From positions 186,001 through 250,000 of the forward strand of contig NZ_QPIX01000001.1 in NCBI RefSeq assembly GCF_003337715.1: DNA of 64,000 bases, given 5' to 3'. Positions 26,196 through 33,936 of the stretch are shown here, in pieces (positions within the stretch are counted from its first letter, which is position 1; every line of letters begins with the position of its first letter). Below the pieces are notes generated by a model. The model was given only the letters and a program-made list of their open reading frames with translations. It ran no database searches and was not told the origin of the DNA. This DNA comes from Ciceribacter lividus (GTDB lineage Bacteria > Pseudomonadota > Alphaproteobacteria > Rhizobiales > Rhizobiaceae). Both the position numbers and the translations under genes were made by a program.

Positions 26196-26384
26196 TCAGG
26201 CCGTCGCCTTTTCCGTCGTGACGATGCGGGCCTTGATGTTCTCGACCATGTTCTCGCGGATTATGGTTTCGCCATGCGCGGTCCGCATATGCTCGACCGC
26301 GCGGCGCACGACTTCCGCTTCCTCGTCCGCCCGCGTATGCCACGGGCAGCCCGGCACGAGCGAACCGCATTCAAACAGCTTCAT
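26196..26384 (-). CDS. DUF1059 domain-containing small protein
   Basis: A 62-residue cytosolic protein matching the DUF1059 family: CGSLVPGCPWHTRADEEAEVVRRAVEHMRTAHG, with the conserved two cysteines and histidines that suggest metal binding. Function unknown. It converges on the CCA transferase gene with 6 bases between the stops. Confidence 0.85.
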   Translation of the reverse strand: MKLFECGSLVPGCPWHTRADEEAEVVRRAVEHMRTAHGETIIRENMVENIKARIVTTEKATA

Positions 26385-26491
26385 GGCTTTCTCCTCTTCA
26401 TGTGGGGTTCAACCCTTTCTCTAATCGGCGCGAAGGCACATAGGTTCCCTCCCGCACACGCGACCGGGCGCAAGGCAATGAAAAAGGGAAT

Positions 26492-26764
26492 CTATACCTG
26501 TTCCGGCATAGCCCAGGCGTTGAACACCGAAGGGGCTGCCTTCGGCTTCCAGCCGCGGATCAGGGTCTTCACTGCTTGATCGGTGTCCAGAGCGCTGAGA
26601 TCACGGCCGGCGAGACGAAGTCTGACTTCCTCCACGAAATAGGAGTGGGGAAGGTCGACGCCGCCCGACGCCCTGAGTTCTTCCGCGAGACGGTCGATGA
26701 TGCGCTCGGTTTCGGCAGCGTTTTCGCTGTTCTTGGGAGTGGGAGCGCTAGTCGAACGGGCCAT
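26492..26764 (-). CDS. Conserved hypothetical protein
   Basis: A 90-residue soluble protein with a Ser/Thr/Pro-rich start (MARSTSAPTPKNSENA) and a helical body (TERIIDRLAEELRAS, VEEVRLRLAGRDLSALDTDQAVKTLIRGWKPK). No recognised domain. An upstream CAGGAGGAG before the ATG is a strong ribosome-binding site, which supports expression. It lies alone between DUF1059 and hemF on the same strand. Confidence 0.7.
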   Translation of the reverse strand: MARSTSAPTPKNSENAAETERIIDRLAEELRASGGVDLPHSYFVEEVRLRLAGRDLSALDTDQAVKTLIRGWKPKAAPSVFNAWAMPEQV

Positions 26765-26867
26765 TGCATTTCTCCTCCTGCAAACCGCGGGGAGAATAGC
26801 ACGACGTTAGGGATCACTAAAATATAAAATTCGTTAGGGTTTGTGATTCAATCGACGCGGTCAGTCT

Positions 26868-27782
26868 TCATGGCCAGCGTACGACCGGGGGTAGCGAAGA
26901 CAGGATCGACTCGACATTTCCGCCGGTCTTGAGCCCGAAGATCGTGCCACGGTCATAGAGCAGGTTGAACTCGACGTAGCGTCCGCGCCGTACGAGCTGT
27001 TCGTCGCGATCGGCCTCTGTCCAGTCGTTGTTGAAGTTCGAACGGACGATCCGCGGATAGACGAGGTTGAAGGCACGGCCGACATCCTGCACGAAGGCGA
27101 AATCGGCGGCCCAACCGCCCTGTTCCGCCCCGGAATGCAGCCAGTCGAAGAAGATGCCGCCGATGCCGCGCGGCTCGTTGCGATGCTTCAGGAAAAAGTA
27201 TTCGTCGCACCAGGCCTTGAAGCGCGGGTAGTCCGCGACGGCCGCATGCTTGCCGCAGGTGATTTCCATCGCCCGGTGGAAGAGACGGCTGTCGGGGTCT
27301 TCCTGGGTGCGGCGGCGGTCGAGCACCGGGGTGAGGTCTGCACCGCCGCCGAACCACTGGCTGGTGGTGACCACCATGCGGGTGTTCATGTGAACGGCGG
27401 GAACGTTCGGATTGACCGGATGGGCGATCAGGGAAATGCCCGAGGCCCAGAACCGCGGGTCTTCCTCGGCACCGGGCATCTGCTTGCGGAATTCCGGCGA
27501 GAACTCGCCGTAGACGGTGGAGGTGTGGACGCCGACCTTCTCGAAGACGCGGCCTTCCATCATCGACATCCGGCCGCCGCCGCCGGCGCCGCCGTCGCGC
27601 AGCCAGTCCTTGCCGACGAACCGGCCGGGCGGCTGATTGGAGAGCGGTCCCGCCAGCTCCTGTTCGAGCGTTTCGAAGGAGGCGCAGATGGTGTCCCTCA
27701 GCGTCTCGAACCAGGCGCGCGCCTCGTTCTTCTTCTCTTCGATGTTCTCGGGCAATTCCCGTGGCAGGTCGGGTCTTTCCAT
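26868..27782 (-). CDS. hemF: Oxygen-dependent coproporphyrinogen III oxidase
   Basis: A 304-residue cytosolic enzyme converting coproporphyrinogen III to protoporphyrinogen IX in heme synthesis with O2. Signatures include [46 protein letters not shown], the [24 protein letters not shown] block and [33 protein letters not shown] near the end. It is divergent from a small hypothetical gene. Length is normal. Confidence 0.96.
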   Translation of the reverse strand: MERPDLPRELPENIEEKKNEARAWFETLRDTICASFETLEQELAGPLSNQPPGRFVGKDWLRDGGAGGGGRMSMMEGRVFEKVGVHTSTVYGEFSPEFRKQMPGAEEDPRFWASGISLIAHPVNPNVPAVHMNTRMVVTTSQWFGGGADLTPVLDRRRTQEDPDSRLFHRAMEITCGKHAAVADYPRFKAWCDEYFFLKHRNEPRGIGGIFFDWLHSGAEQGGWAADFAFVQDVGRAFNLVYPRIVRSNFNNDWTEADRDEQLVRRGRYVEFNLLYDRGTIFGLKTGGNVESILSSLPPVVRWP

Positions 27783-27946
27783 TCCTCAGGTCCTCGTCAC
27801 CGGCCGTCTTGAACGAGTCGGCCGCATCGACCCATGGCTTAGCAGGTCGCCCGGCGGCGAGCCAGAGAGGCTCCCCGCCGTCCCCCGAATTTCGACTCGC
27901 AAACGGGCGGCTGCGCGACTACATTTCAGGGCAGGCGAGGTGTTTC

Positions 27947-28207
27947 ATGACGAAGATACCCGGCTTGCCGCCGCTCGACGGTCTCAGGAAGGAAATTGCC
28001 AAACATCGGAGGGCGAAGTCCCGTTCCGAGACCGGGCATTTTGTTCGCGAGACCTTCTGTCTGTCGCGCGAGGAGGCGAGGGCCAAGGCCAAGGAGTGGT
28101 TCGACGCCTTTCCCAAGGCCGCCTACTGGACGGAGGTCGAAAGCTGGCGGCAGCTCGAGGGCGACCGAATCGAGTTCACCATGCGGCGCCTTCCATCCGC
28201 AGACTGA
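27947..28207 (+). CDS. Conserved small hypothetical protein
   Basis: An 86-residue basic protein (MTKIPGLPPLDGLRKEIAKHRR, FVRETFCLSREEARAKAKEWFDAFPKAAYWTEVESWRQ, FTMRRLPSAD). No recognised domain; the layout suggests a small alpha-beta protein. The start is ATG 27947, since the open frame upstream runs through low-complexity sequence overlapping the hemF promoter. Function unknown. Confidence 0.65.
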   Translation: MTKIPGLPPLDGLRKEIAKHRRAKSRSETGHFVRETFCLSREEARAKAKEWFDAFPKAAYWTEVESWRQLEGDRIEFTMRRLPSAD

Positions 28208-28350
28208 CCTCTTCTGGTTCTATCGGATGTTTCCCCCTCTCGGCGGCAGGGATCGGTAAAATTTTATCCGTGCGCTGAAAGCTTTCGAAATGCCGGTTTG
28301 GCACTCTCCGGCCATCCGTCCGCAATGATATCGGAAAGTACCAATAGAGA

Positions 28351-29307
28351 ATGAGTCTCCTGCAATCCCTGTCCTCTACCGCAACGTTCTCGCGGGCCGG
28401 CGAGCGTGTCGCGCCATCCGCCGTTGTACCGGCTCCAGCCGTCTCCGCGCGGAAGGTCGACGCAGCCGCCGAAAACGACAGTTACTGGTCGATCACCACG
28501 AGCCTCGGGATGGGCAGTCTTTCCCTGTCGAGTGCCGCAGACGCGACGGGGCGTGCGGCCGCGCTGACCGATGTCGCCGCCCTCGGCATCGAGACGACCA
28601 CCGGTATCGTCATGGACATCCGCGAGCGGCTCGTCGAGGCCCGCTCGCCGGGCGCCGACCGCAATGCACTCAATACGGAGATCGGCGCGCTGAAGGAGCA
28701 ATTGGCGGCGGTCGCCGCTTCCAGCACCTATGATGGACAGAACTGGCTCCATCTCGACGCGGGACAGCGGCCGAAGGTGCAGTCCGTCATCGCCTCCGTG
28801 TCGCGCTCGGGGCCGGGTGAGCTTTCCGTCAACGTCGCGGATTTCGATACCGGCCGATCCGTGGTCACCAGCAGCGAAAACGCGGCCGACGGCGTTCTGA
28901 CGCGCGCCCATGCCGGGCTCACCCGCAGCGGCGGGGGCTACGCCTACTTCCTCCTCGATACCAATGCCGCCGTTCCGCCGTCCTCGCCGGCGCGAGAGGT
29001 CTCCCTTGCCGGCAACACGAGTTCGACGGAACTCGACGGCATGATTGCCGCCGTCGACAGCATGCTGACCGGTCTCTACGAGGCCGGTGCCTCGCTCGGC
29101 GTCATGCGCAAGGGCATCGCCGGCGAAGACGGCTTCCTCGACAGCATCCCGGAAATGACCGAAAGCGCTGTCGGCGAACGCATCGAAACCGGTATGACCG
29201 GTGACGAGGCCTCGCGTGCGGCGCTGCAGGTCCGCGACCAGCTTCAGGCGACCGGCCTCAACATCGCAAACGGCGACATGCGGGTACTGTCCGACCTGTT
29301 CCGCTGA
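28351..29307 (+). CDS. Orphan flagellin-like protein
   Basis: A 318-residue protein whose residues 41-130 follow rhizobial flagellin D0/D1 (ENDSYWSITTSLGMGSLSL, then VMDIRERLVEARSPGADRNALNTEIGALKEQLAAVAASSTYDGQNWL) and whose end (SRAALQVRDQLQATGLNIANGDMRVLSDLFR) matches the flagellin C-terminal helix finishing in LFR. The first 40 residues do not match the usual flagellin start and are Ala/Val/Pro-rich. No flagellar genes surround it. It may be a minor filament subunit, a cap-like or regulatory flagellin, or a decaying paralogue. Confidence 0.75.
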   Translation: MSLLQSLSSTATFSRAGERVAPSAVVPAPAVSARKVDAAAENDSYWSITTSLGMGSLSLSSAADATGRAAALTDVAALGIETTTGIVMDIRERLVEARSPGADRNALNTEIGALKEQLAAVAASSTYDGQNWLHLDAGQRPKVQSVIASVSRSGPGELSVNVADFDTGRSVVTSSENAADGVLTRAHAGLTRSGGGYAYFLLDTNAAVPPSSPAREVSLAGNTSSTELDGMIAAVDSMLTGLYEAGASLGVMRKGIAGEDGFLDSIPEMTESAVGERIETGMTGDEASRAALQVRDQLQATGLNIANGDMRVLSDLFR

Positions 29308-29343
29308 CGGCTTCTTCTCGACCGTCAGGCTGAAGGCGCCGCG

Positions 29344-30483
29344 TCAGTGGATGGAGTTCTTCTTGGGAGATCTCCGCCGTGCCGCGGGCTTGCGTGTGCC
29401 GGGTGCGGCAGGGGCTTTCTCAGGCACAATCGAGACCACCTCGTCCTTCGCCGTGTCGGCGACATCCGCGACGGGGGCGACGTGCGGAAGAGCCGTCACC
29501 TCCGCCGGAGCCGGCGCGGCGGTCTCCACGACGACCGGCAGGCTGTGCCCGATGATCTCCTTCAATACACTCGTGACCTGTAGCGAGCCGGGCAAGTCGG
29601 TGTTCGTCGAATGCCCGGCGAGCGGCACGCGGATGTCGGTGCCGATTTGCGGCCGCGAGTTGACTTCGCCATACCAGTCGAGTTCGCCGACCACGTCGAC
29701 GACGTCGGTGAATTCCGGTGGCATCACGATGCGTCCGCCGAAGGTGACGATCCTCAGTCCGTCGGCGAGCGCGCGGACGCGCTGCGGGTTTGTGCGCCTC
29801 AGCCCATAGAGTGCTTCCGAGAGCACCCGGTTGCCGCTCGAATGGGCTGCCAGCATGTGGAAGGAGAGCCGCGGATCACAGAGCAGTTCGGCTGCCGTGT
29901 CGGCGTCGAGGCAGGAGCCGCCCTCGCGCCCGGGGTTCAGGTGGCGCTGGGCATAGGCGCCGAGCTGCGGGCGGCCGACCGCATCGTCCAGCGTTTCCAT
30001 CTGACTGCGGAAATGCCCGAGCCAGCCGAAGAAGAAGCTTCCGCCCATCGCCTCGACGAAAACGTCGCCGAGGCCGTAGCCGGAGACGATCGCCGCAACG
30101 GGAGCACCGACCGCGTCCGCGACGTTGCGGGCGAAGGCCGCCGCCCCGATTGCCGAACCGCCGACACCGGCGATCGCCAGCACGTGGACGTCCTTGCCGC
30201 CGCGCAGCAGGTATTCGTCGACGCTGTCGCACAGCGTCAGCATGCCGGCGCCGGTCGGCGGCACGATCATGATCAAGCCTTCGGCCGTGATGGCGTCGCT
30301 GATATAGAAGACTTCCTCGGAGGTAAGCGCCTTCACGTCATAGAAGAGCGCATCGAGGCCGGTGTTGCGCGCCCTCAGCGCCTCCAGCGCGACGTTTCGG
30401 AAGGGGCGGTGCTGCAGCCTTTCGGGGATGCTCAGGCTGCGCGCGAACTGCGTCAAGCCCAAGGTGAATGCCGTATCGAACAT
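29344..30483 (-). CDS. Hypothetical protein with possible alpha/beta-hydrolase-like core and basic tail
   Basis: A 379-residue soluble protein of unknown function. The central part has glycine-rich turns (VLAIAGVGGSAIGAAAFARNVADAVG, VSGYGLGDVFVEAMGG) and AAHSSGNRVLSEALYGL, a GxSxG-like elbow with the first glycine replaced, as in lipase-like folds. The C-terminal 70 residues are Ala/Pro/Val-rich and end in the basic RKPAARRRSPKKN, which may bind nucleic acid or the membrane. ATG 30483 (MFDTAFTLGLTQFARSL) is chosen over an upstream frame. It lies between the flagellin-like gene and soxR. Confidence 0.65.
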   Translation of the reverse strand: MFDTAFTLGLTQFARSLSIPERLQHRPFRNVALEALRARNTGLDALFYDVKALTSEEVFYISDAITAEGLIMIVPPTGAGMLTLCDSVDEYLLRGGKDVHVLAIAGVGGSAIGAAAFARNVADAVGAPVAAIVSGYGLGDVFVEAMGGSFFFGWLGHFRSQMETLDDAVGRPQLGAYAQRHLNPGREGGSCLDADTAAELLCDPRLSFHMLAAHSSGNRVLSEALYGLRRTNPQRVRALADGLRIVTFGGRIVMPPEFTDVVDVVGELDWYGEVNSRPQIGTDIRVPLAGHSTNTDLPGSLQVTSVLKEIIGHSLPVVVETAAPAPAEVTALPHVAPVADVADTAKDEVVSIVPEKAPAAPGTRKPAARRRSPKKNSIH

Positions 30484-30564
30484 AAGGCCACCTCGTCGTT
30501 CTTTCGCGCTGCAGCATGACACAACGGCGGGACTTCGCCAAGCGCGTGTTTGCCGCAGCCGTCT

Positions 30565-31029
30565 TCAACTTTCGAGCAGATGCGGTCCGCCGCCCTTCTC
30601 GGCCAGAGTGTCCATGGGATTTCTGAGCGGGCAGTCGCGCATCGACAGGCAGCCGCAGCCGATGCAGCCGGTGAGGTGGTTCCTGAGCGACTGCAGCTGG
30701 TCGATCCGCCGGTCAAGCGCGTCGCGCCAGCGTTCGGAGAGGCGGCTCCAGTCCTCGGCCGTCAGCGGCCGGTCGTGCGGCAGCACGGAGAGCGCCTCGC
30801 CGATCTCGGCAAGCGGGATCCCGGTCTTCTGCGCGACCTTGATGACGGCGACACGCCGGAGCACCGAGCGGGGATAGCGGCGCTGGTTGCCGCGGTTGCG
30901 GTTGCTGTGGATGAGACCCTTGGCTTCGTAGAAATGCAGCGTCGAGACGGCGACGCCGCTGCGCTCGGCGACCTCGCCGACGCTTAGCTCGCGCCGCGGC
31001 TTTTCGGGATCGGATTTCTTCGCGACCAT
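30565..31029 (-). CDS. soxR: SoxR redox-sensing transcriptional activator
   Basis: A 154-residue MerR-family regulator with an N-terminal winged helix ([26 protein letters not shown]), a dimerisation helix and the [2Fe-2S]-binding cluster [13 protein letters not shown] near residues 121-133. SoxR responds to redox-cycling compounds and activates promoters with long spacers. ATG 31029 directly follows an 18-bp SoxR box, indicating autoregulation. No divergently transcribed target lies beside it; the upstream gene trmL runs in the same direction. Confidence 0.95.
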   Translation of the reverse strand: MVAKKSDPEKPRRELSVGEVAERSGVAVSTLHFYEAKGLIHSNRNRGNQRRYPRSVLRRVAVIKVAQKTGIPLAEIGEALSVLPHDRPLTAEDWSRLSERWRDALDRRIDQLQSLRNHLTGCIGCGCLSMRDCPLRNPMDTLAEKGGGPHLLES

Positions 31030-31030
31030 G

Positions 31031-31066
31031 TTGACCTCAATATTGGTTGAGGTCTTATACGGTCAA
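31031..31066. promoter_or_regulatory. SoxR box within overlapping opposed promoters
   Basis: GACCTCAA (31033-31040) and TTGAGGTC (31047-31054) are perfect inverted arms around a 6-base spacer, containing the classical CCTCAA/TTGAGG SoxR operator. On the plus strand TTGACC (31031) and TATACG (31056) are 19 bases apart, the overlong spacing typical of SoxR-activated promoters. On the minus strand TTGACC (31066-31061) and TATTGA (31042-31037) are 18 apart and would start soxR almost at its ATG. Confidence 0.75.
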
Positions 31067-31108
31067 ACAGACGCTTTTCCAAGCGGGCCGCAGCGCGGCG
31101 AGAGGCGG

Positions 31109-31576
31109 TCAGGCTTGCCCGAACCCGGTCTGCCGCAGGGCCTCGCCGGCGATCATCGCCGCCGACATCGCGACGTTGATCGAGCGCTGGCCCGACATCA
31201 TCGGGATGATCACGCGGCCCTCGGCAGCGTCGTGGACGAGATCGGGAACGCCGGCGCTTTCCCGGCCGAAGAGAAGGATGTCGTCGGGACGGAAGGCGAA
31301 GTCGACATAGGGAACGGCTGCCTTCGTCGAGGCCAGGACAAGGCGGCGGCCGGACATCGCCCGCCATGCCTCGAAGCGTTCCCAGTTGACGTGGCGCACG
31401 AGGGAAACCGCGTTGAGATAGTCCATGCCGGCGCGCTTCAGGTTGCGGTCGGATATGTCGAAACCGGCCGGCTCGATGACGTCGACGCCGAGGCCGAGGC
31501 AGGCGGCGAGGCGAAGGATGGTGCCGGTATTGCCTGGAATGTCCGGCTGGTAGAGGGCGATGCGCAACGAGGTCAT
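31109..31576 (-). CDS. trmL: tRNA (cytidine(34)-2'-O)-methyltransferase
   Basis: A 155-residue SPOUT methyltransferase that methylates the wobble ribose of tRNA-Leu isoacceptors. SPOUT features: LYQPDIPGNTGTILRLAACLG at the N-terminus, LLFGRESAGVP, and the C-terminal knot IPMMSGQRSINVAMSAAMIAGEALRQ. Length is normal. It precedes soxR on the same strand with 79 bases between. Its position upstream of the petABC area is common in Rhizobiales. Confidence 0.93.
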   Translation of the reverse strand: MTSLRIALYQPDIPGNTGTILRLAACLGLGVDVIEPAGFDISDRNLKRAGMDYLNAVSLVRHVNWERFEAWRAMSGRRLVLASTKAAVPYVDFAFRPDDILLFGRESAGVPDLVHDAAEGRVIIPMMSGQRSINVAMSAAMIAGEALRQTGFGQA

Positions 31577-31960
31577 GGCGCGTTTCTTAGGCCAGGTGGA
31601 GCCGCAAGCTCAAGTGCCGGTTCGGCGAGCGGTAGAGTTGTGGTCAATGGGCAACACCGCTGCAGTGATGCGCGCAGAAGGAGCAGATTGACGCTTTTCA
31701 ATTCGACGGGAGGCGGCTAGGTTTCGCATCTCTTCAACACGCAACAGGGAGGCCTTGATGATACCCACTGGCGTTATTTGCCTCCCGGTCCCGGACATGC
31801 ATCCGACGGCGTGGTAGCGATCAGTTCGCTCCTTTTCTGACTTTCCGTTTTGTTCAAGGCGCAGTCCCCGATGGATTGCGCCGTCCGTTCAAACCCCTGA
31901 CTCCGTTTGTCGCGGCATCGCCGCGCGGTGTCGACAGGGGCAAGACGAGTGGAGATATTC
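31577..31960. other. Intergenic region between trmL and the ABC exporters
   Basis: Divergent promoter region of 384 bases. It holds a 19-codon frame at 31758-31817 preceded by AGGGAGG at good spacing, and a hairpin GGCGCAGTCC/GGATTGCGCC (31858-31882, 5-base loop, one G-U pair). Either could be part of an untranslated leader of the exporter operon or a small RNA. No other feature is supported. Confidence 0.5.
31758..31817 (+). CDS. Candidate small ORF with strong ribosome-binding site
   Basis: Nineteen residues, MIPTGVICLPVPDMHPTAW, with AGGGAGG five bases before the ATG. It lies about 140 bases upstream of the first ABC exporter gene. There is no codon-usage or homology support, so it could be chance; a leader peptide is possible. 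Confidence 0.25.
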   Translation: MIPTGVICLPVPDMHPTAW

Positions 31961-33820
31961 ATGTTTGGCTGGTTCGAACAGCGACTCAATCCCTATCCGG
32001 CGGGTGTTCCGACCCTGCCGCCGAAAGGGCTCTTCCGCTTCTGCTGGTACTATTCAAAGCCGGCGGCGCCCTGGCTTCTCGGTGTGGCGATCTGCACGGC
32101 GCTGATCGCCGTCGGCGAGGTGACGCTCTTCCGTTTTCTCGGCGATATCGTCGACTGGCTTTCCAAGGCCGATAGAGAAACCTTCCTGCAATCGGAAGCT
32201 CCGCGGCTCATCGGCATGGCGCTCGTCGTCCTCGTCGGGCTGCCGCTCGTCGTGGCAATCGACTCCCTCATCATGCACCAGGTGTTGCTCGGCAACATGC
32301 CGATGATCGCGCGCTGGCAGATGCACCGCTTCCTGCTTCGGCACTCGATGACCTTCTTTGCCAACGAGTTCGCCGGGCGCGTCGCGACGAAGGTCATGCA
32401 GACCTCGCTTGCGGTGCGCGAAGGGGTGATGAAGGTGCTCGACGTCTTCGTCTACGTCGTTACCTATTTCATCTCGATGATCGTGATCGTCGCCACGGCC
32501 GATCTGAGGCTCGTCGCGCCGCTCGTCATCTGGGTTGTCGTCTACGTGTCGATCGTCAGCTATTTCGTTCCGCGGCTACGGAAGGTATCGGCCGATCAGG
32601 CGGATGCGCGCTCGATGATGACGGGCCGGATCGTCGACAGCTATACCAACATCGCGACGGTGAAGCTCTTCTCCCATGCTGGCCGCGAGGAGGACTACGC
32701 CCGCAACGGCATGGACGAGTTTCTCGTCACCGTGCACCGGCAGATGCGGATGGTGACGCTCTTCCACGTCCTCGTCTACGTCAACAACTGTATCGCGTTG
32801 TTTGCGGTCGGTTCCCTCGCCATCGCCTTCTGGCTGGGCGGCTCGATCTCGGTCGGCGCGATTGCCATCGCGATCGGCCTTGCCATGCGCATCAACGGCA
32901 TGTCGCAATGGATCATGTGGGAGGTCTCGGCGCTCTTCGAGAACATCGGCACCGTCTACGACGGCATGAAGATGATGACCAAGGCGCATGACGTCGTCGA
33001 TGCACCCGGCGCCAGGCCGCTCACCGTGGCGAAGGGCGAGATCGTCTACGATCACGTCCGTTTCCACTACGGCAAGGCGAAGGGCGTCATCGAGGACTTC
33101 TCGCTGGTCGTCAATCCGGGTGAGAAGGTCGGTCTGGTCGGCCGCTCCGGGGCCGGCAAGACGACGCTGATGAACCTGCTTCTGCGCTTCTACGACCTCG
33201 AGAAGGGAAAGATCCTGATCGACGGGCAGGACATCGTGACCGTGTCGCAGGACAGCCTGCGCTCGATGATCGGCGTCGTTACCCAGGACACCTCGCTCCT
33301 GCATCGCTCGATCCGCGACAACATCGCCTACGGCCGGCCGCAAGCGAGCGACGCGGAGGTGATCGAGGCGGCGAAGCGGGCGAATGCCTGGGAGTTCATC
33401 GAAGGTCTCGTCGACTACAAGGGCCGGACCGGCCTCGACGCCCAGGTGGGCGAACGTGGCGTCAAGCTCTCCGGCGGCCAGCGGCAGCGAATCGCGATCG
33501 CCCGGGTTTTCCTCAAGAACGCCCCGATCCTGGTGCTCGACGAAGCAACCTCGGCGCTCGACTCGGAAGTCGAGGCGGCAATCCAGGAAAGCCTGTTCTC
33601 GCTGATGGAGGGCAAGACGGTGATCGCGATCGCCCACCGGCTTTCGACGCTGACGCAGATGGACCGGCTGATCGTGCTCGACAAGGGCCGGATCATCGAG
33701 ACCGGCACCCATCAGGAGCTGGTGGCGCTCGGCGGCATCTACGCCGATCTCTGGAACCGCCAGTCCGGTGGCTTCCTCGCCGACCACGACCTCGACGAGA
33801 CGGAGCAGGCGGCGGAGTAG
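31961..33820 (+). CDS. ABC exporter, fused permease and ATPase (first of pair)
   Basis: A 619-residue half-transporter with a six-helix exporter domain (about 35-330) and a C-terminal nucleotide-binding domain: Walker A GRSGAGKTT, Q-loop VVTQDTSLLHRSI, signature LSGGQRQRIAIAR, Walker B ILVLDEATSALD and H-loop IAHRLST, all intact. Start 31961 has GGAG upstream. With the following gene it may form a heterodimer, although each has complete catalytic motifs and could homodimerise. Substrate unknown; lipids, peptides or drugs are typical of this exporter class. Confidence 0.92.
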   Translation: MFGWFEQRLNPYPAGVPTLPPKGLFRFCWYYSKPAAPWLLGVAICTALIAVGEVTLFRFLGDIVDWLSKADRETFLQSEAPRLIGMALVVLVGLPLVVAIDSLIMHQVLLGNMPMIARWQMHRFLLRHSMTFFANEFAGRVATKVMQTSLAVREGVMKVLDVFVYVVTYFISMIVIVATADLRLVAPLVIWVVVYVSIVSYFVPRLRKVSADQADARSMMTGRIVDSYTNIATVKLFSHAGREEDYARNGMDEFLVTVHRQMRMVTLFHVLVYVNNCIALFAVGSLAIAFWLGGSISVGAIAIAIGLAMRINGMSQWIMWEVSALFENIGTVYDGMKMMTKAHDVVDAPGARPLTVAKGEIVYDHVRFHYGKAKGVIEDFSLVVNPGEKVGLVGRSGAGKTTLMNLLLRFYDLEKGKILIDGQDIVTVSQDSLRSMIGVVTQDTSLLHRSIRDNIAYGRPQASDAEVIEAAKRANAWEFIEGLVDYKGRTGLDAQVGERGVKLSGGQRQRIAIARVFLKNAPILVLDEATSALDSEVEAAIQESLFSLMEGKTVIAIAHRLSTLTQMDRLIVLDKGRIIETGTHQELVALGGIYADLWNRQSGGFLADHDLDETEQAAE

Positions 33821-33936
33821 TTCCGCCGCCGGCAAAGACTACGGGCTCACGCCATTCCGGCTGCTGCCGCATCACCATCCGTGGTGCGGCGGCGGCCGTC
33901 CTTTCCGCCGGGCGGGAATCCGCCTATATCCCTTCC

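Noticed and set aside
28299..28315. TGGCAC element before the flagellin-like gene, resembling a sigma-54 promoter
   Set aside because: The expected GC of the -12 element is one base out of register and the TTGC match is absent.
31028..31720. Plus-strand frame that could be the target of the SoxR-type promoter
   Set aside because: It is antisense to trmL, extremely Gly/Asp/Arg-rich and without family likeness or ribosome-binding site.
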